From Verrucomicrobiota bacterium (GTDB lineage Bacteria > Verrucomicrobiota > Verrucomicrobiia > Opitutales > Opitutaceae): a stretch of 64,000 bases of DNA. Made by a program: the position numbers and the translations under genes. The stretch lies in NCBI GenBank assembly GCA_023391285.1, contig JAEWBF010000020.1, positions 50,055 through 114,054 of the forward strand. The letters are read 5' to 3'. Shown in pieces: positions 34,475-44,160 of the stretch. How positions within the stretch are numbered: position 1 is the stretch's first letter; each line of letters starts with the position of its first letter. A model generated the notes under the pieces. That model made no database searches. It had not been told where the DNA came from and saw only the letters and a list, made by a program, of their open reading frames with translations.

Positions 34475-35269
34475 ATGATCGATTGGCGCCACTGGCATAA
34501 CGAACCCTACCTCGTCGGCGGCATTGTCATCGCCGGATGGCTCTGGGCCATTCTCGCCGGTCCTTTGCGCGCGCGGCTCGCACCCGGCGCGCCGTTTCCG
34601 CGCAAACACGCGTGGCTCTTCTACTCGTCTCTCGTGGTGTTCTACCTCGCCGTCGGCTCTCCGCTCGACCAAATCGGCGAACGCTTCCTCTTCAGCGCCC
34701 ACATGCTGCAGCACCAACTGCTCGTGTATCCGGCCGCGATCCTCTTCCTGCTCGGCATTCCTTCCTGGATGATTGATCGCGCTTTCGCCCGCCGCGACCC
34801 GCCAGCCATCTATCGCTTCCTCGCCCACCCGGTCGTTTGCGGGATTCTCTACACCGTCATCATCTCCGTTTGGCACATGCCGATGCTCTACGACCTGGCA
34901 CTCCGCAACAAAGCCGTCCACGTCCTCGAGCATCTGATGTTTTTCGGCGCCGCGCTGTTTTACTGGTGGCCGATGCTCAGCCCCTCGCGCGCGCTCCCTC
35001 CGATTGGTTATGCCTCACAAATGCTTTATTTCTTTGCCGTGGTCGTCGGCATGACTCCGGTCTTCGCCTACATCACGTTTTCACACGAAATCCTTTATCC
35101 AACTTACGAATACGCGCCGCGGCTCATCGCCAACTTCTCGCCCGCCGACGATCAACTGCTCGCCGGCGCCATGATGAAACTCGCCGGCACCTTCGCCGCC
35201 CTCGTAGCCGTCGGGGTCAGTTTCTTCCGCTGGTATCGCGCCAGCCACTCGCGCGACTGGTCGCGCTAA
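34475..35269 (+). CDS. ctaG: Cytochrome c oxidase assembly protein, CtaG (caa3) family
   Basis: A 264-aa membrane protein with about seven helices of the caa3-type CtaG family, which aids copper insertion or assembly of cytochrome oxidase. Conserved features are FLFSAHMLQHQLLVY, with histidines on one helix, SVWHMPMLYDLAL and HVLEHLMFFGAALFYWWPM. The ATG at 34475 starts the first conserved Trp-His-Asn segment (WRHWHNEPYL). No oxidase subunit is adjacent. It follows the htpG terminator, so it should have its own promoter. Confidence 0.88.
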   Translation: MIDWRHWHNEPYLVGGIVIAGWLWAILAGPLRARLAPGAPFPRKHAWLFYSSLVVFYLAVGSPLDQIGERFLFSAHMLQHQLLVYPAAILFLLGIPSWMIDRAFARRDPPAIYRFLAHPVVCGILYTVIISVWHMPMLYDLALRNKAVHVLEHLMFFGAALFYWWPMLSPSRALPPIGYASQMLYFFAVVVGMTPVFAYITFSHEILYPTYEYAPRLIANFSPADDQLLAGAMMKLAGTFAALVAVGVSFFRWYRASHSRDWSR

Positions 35270-35303
35270 GGGAGCACGGCCAAAACCCGCGCTCGCTCCG
35301 TTC

Positions 35304-35330
35304 AAAAAAAGGCCGGCATCTCGCCGGCCT
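35304..35330 (-). terminator. Rho-independent terminator of cysK
   Basis: Stem AGGCCGGC/GCCGGCCT with a 5-nt loop; on the minus strand it is followed by a run of seven T residues. It lies 30 nt after the cysK stop and may also stop ctaG transcripts from the other side. Confidence 0.88.
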
Positions 35331-35359
35331 TCGTAAACTGAATTTCAGGTCGCTTCCGC

Positions 35360-36346
35360 TCAGGTGGTCGCCGACGCCGGCAAAAGGTCGTCGATCGAAT
35401 CGCTCTCCGTATTGATGTCCGCAAACAGCCACGTGGACAAATAACGCTCCGTGCTCGAAGGAATGATCGCGACGATCTGCTTGCCTTTGTTTTCGGGCCG
35501 CTTCGCCAGTTGAATCGCCGCCCAAACCGCGGCGCCGGAGGAAATGCCCACCGGAATGCCGTCGAGTTGATTCACCTGTTTCGAGAGCGGACCGGAATCG
35601 ACTTCCTTCACGCGAATCACTTCGTCGTAAATCTTCGTGTTCAACACCGCCGGAATGAACCCGGCTCCCAAGCCCTGAATCTTGTGCGGCCCCGGCGTGC
35701 CACCCGATAACACCGGCGACGCGTCCGGCTCAACCGCCACGATCTTCAGCTCCGGCTTCCGCGGCTTCAACACCTCGCCCACACCCGTGATGGTGCCGCC
35801 CGTGCCGATGCCGGAAACAATGATGTCCACCTTTCCGTCCGTGTCGTTCCAGATTTCCTCGGCCGTGGTTTTGCGGTGAATCGCCGGATTCGCCGGATTC
35901 GCGAATTGCTGGAGAATAATGCTGTTCGGGATCTTCGCCGCGAGTTCCTCCGCCTTCGCGATCGCGCCCTTCATGCCTTTCGCGCCTTCGGTCAACACGA
36001 GCCGCGCGCCCAGAATCTTCAATAGTTTGCGACGCTCGATGCTCATCGTCTCCGGCATGGTCAAAATGAGCTTCAACCCTTTCGCCGCGGCCACAAACGC
36101 GAGCGCGATGCCCGTGTTGCCCGAGGTCGGCTCGATCAGCACCGAGTCCTTCGTAATTTTTCCGGACTTCACCGCGTCATCGATCATCGAGAAGCCGATC
36201 CGGTCTTTGACGCTCGAGAGAGGATTGAAGAATTCGAGCTTGAGCAGGATTTCCGCCTCCGCGCCGTGCGCGGCGGCCGTGCGGTTCAAGCGAACGAGCG
36301 GGGTGTTGCCGATGGTTTCTGTGATGTCGTTATGGATTTTTGCCAT
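35360..36346 (-). CDS. cysK: Cysteine synthase A (O-acetylserine sulfhydrylase)
   Basis: A 328-aa PLP-fold type II enzyme that makes cysteine from O-acetylserine and sulfide. The cofactor lysine is K47 in NPLSSVKDR, the substrate loop is PTSGNTGIALA, and the phosphate-binding loop is SGIGTGGTITG. The ATG at 36346 is chosen: the longer frame upstream is unrelated to the family. The C-terminus IPSSTERYLST is standard; the last 14 residues are a variable acidic tail. The 160-nt gap to the divergent SLC13 gene contains the inverted repeat GGCATAAATGCC at 36415-36426, a possible operator. Confidence 0.95.
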   Translation of the reverse strand: MAKIHNDITETIGNTPLVRLNRTAAAHGAEAEILLKLEFFNPLSSVKDRIGFSMIDDAVKSGKITKDSVLIEPTSGNTGIALAFVAAAKGLKLILTMPETMSIERRKLLKILGARLVLTEGAKGMKGAIAKAEELAAKIPNSIILQQFANPANPAIHRKTTAEEIWNDTDGKVDIIVSGIGTGGTITGVGEVLKPRKPELKIVAVEPDASPVLSGGTPGPHKIQGLGAGFIPAVLNTKIYDEVIRVKEVDSGPLSKQVNQLDGIPVGISSGAAVWAAIQLAKRPENKGKQIVAIIPSSTERYLSTWLFADINTESDSIDDLLPASATT

Positions 36347-36506
36347 GATCGTATGGGTTGTTGGGTGGAAAGAGAATTCAGCGCAGACGTCGCCCGATTG
36401 CCGGTTTAAATTGTGGCATAAATGCCTGCTGGCAATTCGCCAGATAAGACGCGCCAACCGGATTTTCCACTCGGCGGATCGCACGCGTCTCCGTTAGCTC
36501 GGCCCG

Positions 36507-38303
36507 ATGACCTGGCAGATCGCCCTCGTCTTCCTTCTGCTCATCGCGACGTTTGCGAGTTTCCTCCGGGAAAAGCATCCGCCCGATGTGATCGCGCTTG
36601 CCCTGTTCGTGATCCTCATCGCGACCGGCCTCGTGCCCGAGGAAAAAGCCTTTTCCGTCTTCGCCAACCCCGCCCCGCTCACCGTCGCCGCCATGTTTGT
36701 GCTCAGCGCCGGGCTCGTGAAATGCGGCGCGATCGACCGCTTCGTCCATCTTCTCGATGGGGCTTCGCGCTGGTATTACGGCGTCGTCGTCCTGCTGATG
36801 GTCGTCCTCGTCGCAACGATCTCCGCCTTCGTCAACAACACGCCCGTCGTCGTCGTTTTCATCCCGGTCGTGCTGAACCTCGCCCGCCGAATGGGGCTCT
36901 CCCCGTCGAAACTCCTCATCCCCCTTTCCTACGCCGCCGTGCTTGGCGGCACCTGCACGCTCATCGGCACGAGCACCAACCTCCTCGTCAACAGCATCAG
37001 CATCAGCCGCGGACAGCCTCCGATGTCCATGTTCGAGCTAGCCTGGCTCGGCGTGCCCGTGACGGTTATCGGCGCCGCCTACCTCGCTCTCTTTGGCAAA
37101 CGTCTCCTCCCCGATCGCCAGATGCTCACGTCGATCCTCTCCAACGAGGAGCGGCGCGAATACATCACCGAGGCGTTCGTGCAGCCCGACTCGCGCATCC
37201 TCGGCAAATCTTTTGCCGAAGCCGGCCTCGTCAGCGCGCGCGGAATCCGCGTCCTTGAACTCGTGCGCGACGGCATCGCCGCAGCCCTCGACCCTCGCTC
37301 CCTGCGCCTTCAAGCCGGCGACCGCCTCATTCTCGCGTGCCGCCCCAAGGGCATCGTGCACACGCGCGGACTCGCCGGCGTCGACCTCGTGTCCGAACTC
37401 AACATCGGCCTCGAACAAATCGCCGCCCACGAGGGATCGCTCGTCGAAGGCGTCGTCACCCCCACGTCCGACATCATCGGCAGCACGCTGCGCGAACTGA
37501 ATTTCCGTCAGCGTTTCCGCATGGTCGTCCTCGCCATCCATCGCCACGGCAAAAACCTTCGCGACAAGATCGACACGACTCCCATCGAAGCCGGCGACGT
37601 CCTGCTGATGATGGGCACCGATCAAGCCATCCAAGCCCTCCGCACCGGCGACGATATCATCCTTTTCGATCAGCCCCCTCTCCCCGCTCGCGCGGCGAAT
37701 CGACGGCTCCCGCTCGCCATCGGAATCGTCGTGGCCGTCGTCGCCGTCGCTTCATTCGAGTGGGTGCCGATCGAATTGAGCGCGATCACGGGCGGCGTGA
37801 TCATGTGCCTCACCGGCTGCCTCAAGCCGAAGGAAGCCTACGACTCGATCGAGTGGAACATCCTGTTCCTCATCTTCGGCATGCTCGCGATGGGTCTTGC
37901 CCTGGAACACACCGGAGCCGCCGCGCTCGTCGCCCAAAAAACCGTCGCCGCCGTCAACTACATCATCCCCGCCGCACACAAGGGCATGGTGATGCTCGGC
38001 TGCCTCTACATCATCACCGCGCTTCTCACCGAGATCTTGTCGAACAACGCCGTCGCCGCACTGATGGCGCCCATCGCCATCGGGGTCGCCGATCACCTCG
38101 GCGTCGATGCACGACCTTTCGTCATCATCGTCATGTTCGCCGCCTCCGCCGCCTTCGCGACGCCCATCGGCTATCAAACCAACACCTACGTTTACGGCAT
38201 CGGCGGATATAAATTCATCGACTTCGTCCGCATTGGCACGCCGCTCAACGTCCTCTGCTTCATCGTCGCCATGATCGTCGTCCCCCGCGTCTGGCCGCTG
38301 TAG
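36507..38303 (+). CDS. SLC13/DASS-family transporter with TrkA-C domains
   Basis: A 598-aa transporter of the DASS/ArsB fold. The N-terminal half has about six helices with NNTPVVVVFIPVVLNLARR, a signature of the substrate site. Residues about 205-385 form two cytosolic TrkA-C (RCK-C) domains. The second half continues with SNNAVAALMAPIAIG and ATPIGYQTNTYVYG. Family members carry sulfate, dicarboxylates or phosphate; the divergent position next to cysK is consistent with sulfate uptake, but that is inference. Confidence 0.9.
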   Translation: MTWQIALVFLLLIATFASFLREKHPPDVIALALFVILIATGLVPEEKAFSVFANPAPLTVAAMFVLSAGLVKCGAIDRFVHLLDGASRWYYGVVVLLMVVLVATISAFVNNTPVVVVFIPVVLNLARRMGLSPSKLLIPLSYAAVLGGTCTLIGTSTNLLVNSISISRGQPPMSMFELAWLGVPVTVIGAAYLALFGKRLLPDRQMLTSILSNEERREYITEAFVQPDSRILGKSFAEAGLVSARGIRVLELVRDGIAAALDPRSLRLQAGDRLILACRPKGIVHTRGLAGVDLVSELNIGLEQIAAHEGSLVEGVVTPTSDIIGSTLRELNFRQRFRMVVLAIHRHGKNLRDKIDTTPIEAGDVLLMMGTDQAIQALRTGDDIILFDQPPLPARAANRRLPLAIGIVVAVVAVASFEWVPIELSAITGGVIMCLTGCLKPKEAYDSIEWNILFLIFGMLAMGLALEHTGAAALVAQKTVAAVNYIIPAAHKGMVMLGCLYIITALLTEILSNNAVAALMAPIAIGVADHLGVDARPFVIIVMFAASAAFATPIGYQTNTYVYGIGGYKFIDFVRIGTPLNVLCFIVAMIVVPRVWPL

Positions 38304-38471
38304 CCGTTAGTATCCAGCAAACCTCGCGGTCTTCTTTGTCATTCTAAGCGAAGCGAGATCTAGCCGAAGGCTGGTTCGACATCCACGTGGGCGTCCGCAA
38401 GAGGACACACGAAACACACTCCGCCTCTTTGCGGCCATCTTCTTCGGCCTCCCCGGCCCACCGTCCACGCC

Positions 38472-40982
38472 TTATTCCCCACCCAACAACGCGCGATAAG
38501 TCTCCACCGGCAGCAATCCTCGCACGCGCTCGTTCGCCTCCGCCGCACCGGTCCGATCGCCTTCGCGCATCTTCAAGATCATCTCCGCCAAAGCCGCACC
38601 TGCTTCCATGGCCCGCCGCTGCTCCGCTTCCAACGCGGTCTGCCGCGTGAGCGTCCTGGTTCTTAGCGTCTGCAACCACGCTTCGAGTTCGCGTCCCACG
38701 AAGACCGCGTCGTTCCGTCCGCCATGCAGGCGGGGTCCGAGCAACTCCACCCACGGCTGATTCTCGGTGTTCACTCGCTGGTCGCTCGCGGCCACATCCT
38801 CCCGCTTCACCGCCCCAATGTAATGCATCCACACCGCACCCGGGGCCGCCAGATGCGGGTTCGCCGGATCCGGCATCATCGCAGTCACCCGTGCGCGCCG
38901 CGGCAGCACCTCGAACGCTCCGTCACGTTTCCATCCCACCAACGCGATCGCCGGCTCCGTCGGAGAAAAATCACCCCGCCACACCTGCGCTTCCGGAAAC
39001 ACCGATAAAAACGTCCGCAGCAAAATCTCCGTCTCCATTTCGCTCAGCTGAAACAACGGCAGCCATTGGCAAAACACACCGCCTTCCGCCAACGCCTCGC
39101 GCGCCGCCTCGAACTGCTCCAGCGTCAGCAGCGCCCCCTCGCCCGCCCGCCAGGGCACCACCAGATCGCCCACGATCACGTCGAATCGTTCGTCCGTCGC
39201 CCGAAGGAAATGCCGCGCGTCGTCCGCGATCACCCGCGCGCGCGCATCCTCCATCAGCCCCGCGTTCGCTTGCGAAAAATGCTCGCGCGCCGCCGCGATC
39301 GCCTCCGGCACGATTTCAACCGCAACGATTTTCTCAACCGGATGAAACATCGCTCCCCCCGCCGTCACTCCCGTGCCCAAGCCCAAAAACGCCACGCTCC
39401 GCGGCGCCGGATGCAGCAACAGCGGCAGATGCGCCTGCATCCGCTCATCGCCCGTCGCCGCCGTCCCGCCCAGCGCGTAGTGGTTATTCAACTTCAAACG
39501 CCGCGAGCCTTCGCGCTCCACCACCGACACCACGCCGTGCGCCCCTTCCGCCAACGACACCAACCGCTCTCCACGATCGACCGCCACCCGCACCCGCGGC
39601 GGTTCGACGCGCTGCAATCCCCATGCGCCCGCGATCGCCACGACCGCGACCGCCCACCTCATCGCTCCGCGCCCGCCCCACCCCACCGCCACCACGAGCA
39701 TCCCGATCCAGATCAACGCGCCCCACATTCCTAACCACGCCGGCAACAAAAACCCCGCCGCCAGCGCGCCCGTCACCGACCCAACCACGTTGATCGCAAA
39801 CAACCGCCCCAACACCCGCCCCGAAGAATCCGTCGCCTCCCGCCCCGCCTGCTCCATCAGCGCCGGCAGACCCACGCCCAACAGCGCCATCGGCACGAAA
39901 CAAATTCCCGCGCCCAGCCACAACAGTCTCCACATCTGGCCGCCCCAATTGTCTCCACCCGACAAATACGCCAGCCCGTCCGTCCAGCGGAAAAACAGCC
40001 AGGGCCCCATCGCAATCGCCACCCCCGCCGCCGTCCACGCCACCCCGATCAACCGGCGCGGCGCCACCCCCCGTTTCAACGCCACCCGCGCCACTTGCGC
40101 GCCCACGGCCAGAGCGAGAATCACCAGCGCAACAATCACCGCAAACGAATGCATCGAGTTTTCATGCACCTGCGCGAACGCCCGATTCCACAACACCTGC
40201 AACGCAAACGTTGCCACCCCGGAAAGACCCGCCAGCCACCACACGCCACGCATGCCCCCGCCTTTCGCGCCCCGCGTCGCCGTCGCGTTCCTCGCCGACT
40301 TCACCCGATCGCTCGTATCCACCGTTTGAGCACGCAAGCCGAAGCTCCACGCCACCAGCGCCAGCACCCCATTCCCACCCGCGGCGGCCCAGACCGTTCC
40401 TTGCAAACCCAGCGCCGGCATCAGCCAAAACGGCACCGCGATCGCGCCGAGCGCCGCGCCCATCGTGTTCGCGACATACAACGCCCCGGCCGTGACTCCA
40501 AGCTGCTTCTGTCCGCGATCCACCCATTCGGCCAACACCGGCAGCGTTCCGCCCATGCAGAACGTCGGCAAAAAAATCGCCGCGAACGCCACCGCCAGAC
40601 GCACCATCATCAACCCGCCCCCCGCCGGCGCTCCTCCGTCTAAAACCCCTAGATACACGTTTTCCAACATCCCCATCAGCGGCGTCACCAACAATGCTCC
40701 CACCCCGATCGCCGCTTCCAACACCGCATAAACCAGCAGCGGTCGACGCCACCCGCTCGCCCACCGGCCCAACGTCACGCTACCCAATCCCAGTCCCGCG
40801 AAATACGCCGCGAGCACCGCCACCGTCGCCGGCGCCGCCGAACCCAACACCAGCGCGAACTGGCGTTGCCAAACGACTTCATACACGAGCGCCAGCGCGC
40901 CGGACGCGAAAAACAAACTCGCCAGCAACGCTGCGCCCGCCGGCCTTCCTTCCACCGCATCTCGTTGCTGGGACATCGTCAT
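38472..40982 (-). CDS. Membrane-fused spermidine-synthase-like protein (copy 2)
   Basis: An 836-aa protein. The first 450 residues contain twelve or more helices with an MFS-like layout (SGALALVYEVVWQRQFALVLG, FLPTFCMGGTLPVLAEWV). Residues about 490-750 form a spermidine-synthase-like domain with FLGLGTGVTAGG near residue 530, VEIVPEAI and the loop DARHFLRATDERFDVIVGDLVVPW, where the acidic motif appears as GDL. The last 80 residues are a helical tail. It is only distantly related to the protein at 4805-7072. It is preceded by a terminator and has its own likely promoter. Confidence 0.87.
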   Translation of the reverse strand: MTMSQQRDAVEGRPAGAALLASLFFASGALALVYEVVWQRQFALVLGSAAPATVAVLAAYFAGLGLGSVTLGRWASGWRRPLLVYAVLEAAIGVGALLVTPLMGMLENVYLGVLDGGAPAGGGLMMVRLAVAFAAIFLPTFCMGGTLPVLAEWVDRGQKQLGVTAGALYVANTMGAALGAIAVPFWLMPALGLQGTVWAAAGGNGVLALVAWSFGLRAQTVDTSDRVKSARNATATRGAKGGGMRGVWWLAGLSGVATFALQVLWNRAFAQVHENSMHSFAVIVALVILALAVGAQVARVALKRGVAPRRLIGVAWTAAGVAIAMGPWLFFRWTDGLAYLSGGDNWGGQMWRLLWLGAGICFVPMALLGVGLPALMEQAGREATDSSGRVLGRLFAINVVGSVTGALAAGFLLPAWLGMWGALIWIGMLVVAVGWGGRGAMRWAVAVVAIAGAWGLQRVEPPRVRVAVDRGERLVSLAEGAHGVVSVVEREGSRRLKLNNHYALGGTAATGDERMQAHLPLLLHPAPRSVAFLGLGTGVTAGGAMFHPVEKIVAVEIVPEAIAAAREHFSQANAGLMEDARARVIADDARHFLRATDERFDVIVGDLVVPWRAGEGALLTLEQFEAAREALAEGGVFCQWLPLFQLSEMETEILLRTFLSVFPEAQVWRGDFSPTEPAIALVGWKRDGAFEVLPRRARVTAMMPDPANPHLAAPGAVWMHYIGAVKREDVAASDQRVNTENQPWVELLGPRLHGGRNDAVFVGRELEAWLQTLRTRTLTRQTALEAEQRRAMEAGAALAEMILKMREGDRTGAAEANERVRGLLPVETYRALLGGE

Positions 40983-40983
40983 C

Positions 40984-41018
40984 GCAAAAACAGCAGGGCG
41001 GGCTTTCGCCCGCCCTGC
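40984..41018 (-). terminator. Rho-independent terminator of outer-membrane gene
   Basis: A perfect 11-bp stem GCAGGGCGGGC/GCCCGCCCTGC with loop TTTC (GAAA on the minus strand), followed on the minus strand by TGTTTTT. It ends the transcript of the gene at 41051-42100. Confidence 0.92.
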
Positions 41019-41050
41019 GACAACTAACGGGATCTCCGTTTAGCCGTGAA

Positions 41051-42100
41051 TCAGAGGCGCCACGAGAGGCTCGTGTTCACCGTGAAATCCGCGAACGCCG
41101 CATCGCCCGGCCGCAGCGCGCCGTAAGTGTGCGAGCGACGGTGATGGATCGCCACCGGGATCGTGAACGTCCCCGTGAAGCGGCCCTTCGAGAACGAGAG
41201 TCCAGGTTCGACCGCCGTCGAGAAACCGGGGCGGCGGCTGCCGCCGTTGCCGCCGAAGAGGTCGTTGCCGGGCACGCCTTCGATGCGCAGGCCCAAGCTC
41301 AACGCGAGTCCTTCGATCGAGGGCACGATCATCTCCACGCCCCCGCGCGCCATGTAGGCATCGGGCACCGAGAAGTTCGTCCGCGGCACACGCTCGCGCG
41401 GATTGAACAGATAGAACGCATTCCCATACGCCGTGAAGTTGCCAGCGAGGTGGTAATAGCCCTGACCTTCGATCGTCCAACCCCAGCCGCCATCGCCAGG
41501 CTGGATCGACGAGTCGACATAACGGGTCTGCGGACCCGCGGGACGAATGAACGTGTCTTTCGCCGTGTAACTGCCCGTCGGCGCTTTCATGCCCAAGCCG
41601 ATTGCGAAGTTTCCGCGATGATGTTCTTCAGGATTGAACACCCAGTAGTTCGCACTCACCCGCACGTCGCCCAAACCATCCGACTGCGTGTGGTAACGCG
41701 GATTCGCATTGCCGCTGTGCTCGTATTTCGACGAGCGGTCGTGCTTCACATACGGAAGCGTCAGATTGAGGTTCAACCGCTTCGACCAGGCGTAGGTCGC
41801 CGTAAAGTCGAGGAAGTGAGAATTGTTGATCACCTGCGTGCCCTGCGCCTTGCGGTGCTTCTGCTCGTCATCGCCGATAAAATGCCGGTCCGATTCGAAC
41901 CAGCGATGAGCAACCGTGACCTGCCACTGCCCGGGCTCCAGGAAGCCGCTGGCGTCGGAAATCATCGCACCGCCGCCGCCGCGCGCGATGACGCAACCTT
42001 GGCCGAAGGCGGAACTCTGGATCGCTCCGAGCGCCGCGATGCACAACAGTCCGCTGGCGAGTCGCCGGGACACAGTTAGGGAAACGCGCATAGATCTCAT
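41051..42100 (-). CDS. Putative outer-membrane beta-barrel protein
   Basis: A 349-aa protein with a signal peptide (VSRRLASGLLCIAALGAI, then SSAFGQ). The rest alternates short amphipathic beta-strands with turns, ends in an aromatic/terminal LSWRL consistent with an outer-membrane insertion signal, and resembles the phenol-degradation meta-pathway/transporter beta-barrel group. Function is unknown. The ATG at 42100 and the one at 42091 are both possible starts. A terminator follows. Confidence 0.8.
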   Translation of the reverse strand: MRSMRVSLTVSRRLASGLLCIAALGAIQSSAFGQGCVIARGGGGAMISDASGFLEPGQWQVTVAHRWFESDRHFIGDDEQKHRKAQGTQVINNSHFLDFTATYAWSKRLNLNLTLPYVKHDRSSKYEHSGNANPRYHTQSDGLGDVRVSANYWVFNPEEHHRGNFAIGLGMKAPTGSYTAKDTFIRPAGPQTRYVDSSIQPGDGGWGWTIEGQGYYHLAGNFTAYGNAFYLFNPRERVPRTNFSVPDAYMARGGVEMIVPSIEGLALSLGLRIEGVPGNDLFGGNGGSRRPGFSTAVEPGLSFSKGRFTGTFTIPVAIHHRRSHTYGALRPGDAAFADFTVNTSLSWRL

Positions 42101-42265
42101 GCGTAGTCTGTAGGGGTTGTAGGTGTGTGGTCGCCCAGCACGCCTCACAGCTCGCTGGACGTCGCCTGCTTAGCGACTTCACCGCGGCCCGGTAGAAAAT
42201 AGGGAGAATTCGCCTCCGTTCGTGGGCGAGTTGCCGAATTCCGGGGGCGACGCTTCCGCCGTTTC

Positions 42266-43012
42266 CTACGAACTCAACCGCCGCTCCGCCGCCCACAACG
42301 CCGCCCCAACAATCCCCGCTTCGTTATGAAACGCCGCCGGCACCAGCTTCGCCCGCGTTTTCACATAGCGCATCCACTTGCGGCTTTTCGCGCTCACCCC
42401 GCCGCCGATGATGATCAACTCCGGCGACAACAACATCTCCAAGGTGCGAAGATAAGCGCCAAACTCCGGCCCCCACTCGGACCATTCCAGCCCCCGGCGT
42501 TTCCGCGCCGCCGCCGAAACAAAACGTTCCGCCGACTTTCCGCGCATCGGCAGATGGCCGAATTCGGAATTCGGATACAGCACGCCGCACGTGAACACCG
42601 CCGTGCCCACTCCCGTGCCGAGCGTCAGCAGCAACACCGGTCCATCGATCCCGCGGCCCGCTCCGAACCGCATCTCCGCAAGTCCCGCCGCATCGGCATC
42701 GTTCACCATCGCGACGTGGCAACCGGTCGCCTTCGCAAACAACCGCCCCGTGTCGCAGCCCGAGAACCGCGGATGCAGATTCGGCGCCGTCACGGTTCGC
42801 GTGCCGTGGACCACGCCCGGAAATCCGATTCCCACCCGCCCGCGCCACTTGAACTTCGCCACCATCTCCTCCACCGCGCGCGCCATCGCATGCGGCGTCA
42901 GCGGCTCCGGCGTCTCGATCCGAAATCGTTCGGCAAGCAAACGTCCCGTCGCCGTTTCCACCGGCGCTCCCTTGAGCGCTGATCCGCCAATATCGATTCC
43001 GAGAACCTTCAT
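42266..43012 (-). CDS. ppgK: ROK-family polyphosphate glucokinase
   Basis: A 248-aa ROK kinase. The N-terminal ATP/phosphate motif is KVLGIDIGGSALKGA, the second phosphate loop is LLLTLGTGVGTAVFTCG, and the adenine region ELIIIGGGVSAKSRKW follows. This length and the sequence GTGVG are typical of the actinobacterial-type polyphosphate glucokinases, which use polyP instead of ATP, but this preference is not proven here. The ATG at 43012 starts at the first motif. It is codirectional with trpS, 95 nt away, with a REP-like element between. Confidence 0.88.
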   Translation of the reverse strand: MKVLGIDIGGSALKGAPVETATGRLLAERFRIETPEPLTPHAMARAVEEMVAKFKWRGRVGIGFPGVVHGTRTVTAPNLHPRFSGCDTGRLFAKATGCHVAMVNDADAAGLAEMRFGAGRGIDGPVLLLTLGTGVGTAVFTCGVLYPNSEFGHLPMRGKSAERFVSAAARKRRGLEWSEWGPEFGAYLRTLEMLLSPELIIIGGGVSAKSRKWMRYVKTRAKLVPAAFHNEAGIVGAALWAAERRLSS

Positions 43013-43066
43013 CGCGACGAACAAATCTGCCCGTCGCTCCGGAGCAACCGCAGTTTGCCGCCTTCT

Positions 43067-43090
43067 CGAAACGCTCACGCGTTCCGCTGC
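43067..43090 (-). repeat. REP-like hairpin, reverse orientation
   Basis: Read on the minus strand it is GCAGCGGAACGCGTGAGC plus GTTTCG, the same family as the cluster at 22039-22235, with GCAG in place of the GTAG head. It lies between ppgK and trpS. Confidence 0.7.
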
Positions 43091-43107
43091 GAAGACCGGC
43101 GCAGCGC

Positions 43108-44073
43108 TTACTCCAAACCGCTCGCCTTGCGCGCGCGCTTCAACACCGCGCTCGCCGTGGCCCGAGCCCGCGCCGCGCCATCGCGCAGGACCTGCTCCAC
43201 GTGGTCGAGATTCGACTCGAGCTCCGCGCGACGCGCGCGATACGGCGCGAAGAAATTCCAATAATGTTCAAACAGCGCTTTCTTCAGATCGCCGTAACCC
43301 AACCCACCCGCCCGCAAGCGATCTTCGTAATCGCGCGCAACCTCCGCCGGCGCCACCAGTTTCAAAAGCTGAATCGCCAGATTCTTGTCGGCATCCGGTT
43401 TCGGCTCCGCCGGCGTCCGCGAATCCATCACGATCCCCATGATCTTCTTCCGCGTCGCTTTCTCGTCACCGAACAGGCCGATCGTGTTGCCATAGCTCTT
43501 GCTCATCTTCTGCCCGTCCAATCCCGGAACCACCGCGCTCTCGTCACGAATATCCGGCTCGGGCACGACGAACACCTCGCCATAAGTCTGATTGAACTTG
43601 ATCGCGATATCGCGCGTCATCTCGACGTGCTGCTTCTGATCGCGGCCGACCGGCACGACGTTCGTATCGAAAAGCAGGATATCCGCCGCCATCAGCACCG
43701 GATACGCCCACAACCCAAAGTTCGCGGGAATGCCTTTCGCAATCTTGTCCTTGTAGCTGTGACCGCGGTCCAGGAGCCCCATTGGCGTCACCGTGCCGAG
43801 CAGCCACATCAGCTCGGTCACTTCCGGCACGTCGCTCTGCCGCCAGAACACCGATCTCGCCGGGTCCAGCCCGCACGCCAGCCAGTCCAGCGCCACATCC
43901 AGCGTGTTTTTCCGCCGCTGCGCCGGGTCGAGCAGCGAGGTCATCGAATGATAATCCGCGATGAAATAATAACAGTCGCCGCGCGTCTGCGCTTCGATCG
44001 CCGGCCGCATCGCGCCGAGATAATTGCCGAGGTGCAACGTGCCCGAAGGCTGGATACCGGTAAGGGTGCGCAT
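43108..44073 (-). CDS. trpS: Tryptophanyl-tRNA synthetase
   Basis: A 321-aa class I synthetase that charges tRNA-Trp. The HIGH motif is HLGN at 14-17, and KMSKS is at about 189-193. The Trp-specific blocks QPSGTLHLGNYLGA and YPVLMAADILLFDTNVVPVGRDQKQH are complete. Length is normal for a short bacterial TrpRS. Repeat arrays occupy the gap between its start and the beta-helix gene upstream, so the two may share a transcript. Confidence 0.96.
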   Translation of the reverse strand: MRTLTGIQPSGTLHLGNYLGAMRPAIEAQTRGDCYYFIADYHSMTSLLDPAQRRKNTLDVALDWLACGLDPARSVFWRQSDVPEVTELMWLLGTVTPMGLLDRGHSYKDKIAKGIPANFGLWAYPVLMAADILLFDTNVVPVGRDQKQHVEMTRDIAIKFNQTYGEVFVVPEPDIRDESAVVPGLDGQKMSKSYGNTIGLFGDEKATRKKIMGIVMDSRTPAEPKPDADKNLAIQLLKLVAPAEVARDYEDRLRAGGLGYGDLKKALFEHYWNFFAPYRARRAELESNLDHVEQVLRDGAARARATASAVLKRARKASGLE

Positions 44074-44080
44074 GTTCGAA

Positions 44081-44156
44081 TCGTGCTCGTGATCGTGATC
44101 TTACTCGTGCTCGAACCGGCAAGAGAGAACGAGAACGAGAATGAGAACGAGAACGA
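44081..44156. repeat. Two hexamer arrays upstream of trpS
   Basis: At 44081-44115 the unit is TCGTGC/TCGTGA; at 44124-44156 it is GAGAAC. They flank a short spacer between the trpS start and the beta-helix gene stop. Confidence 0.8.
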
Positions 44157-44160
44157 TTTT

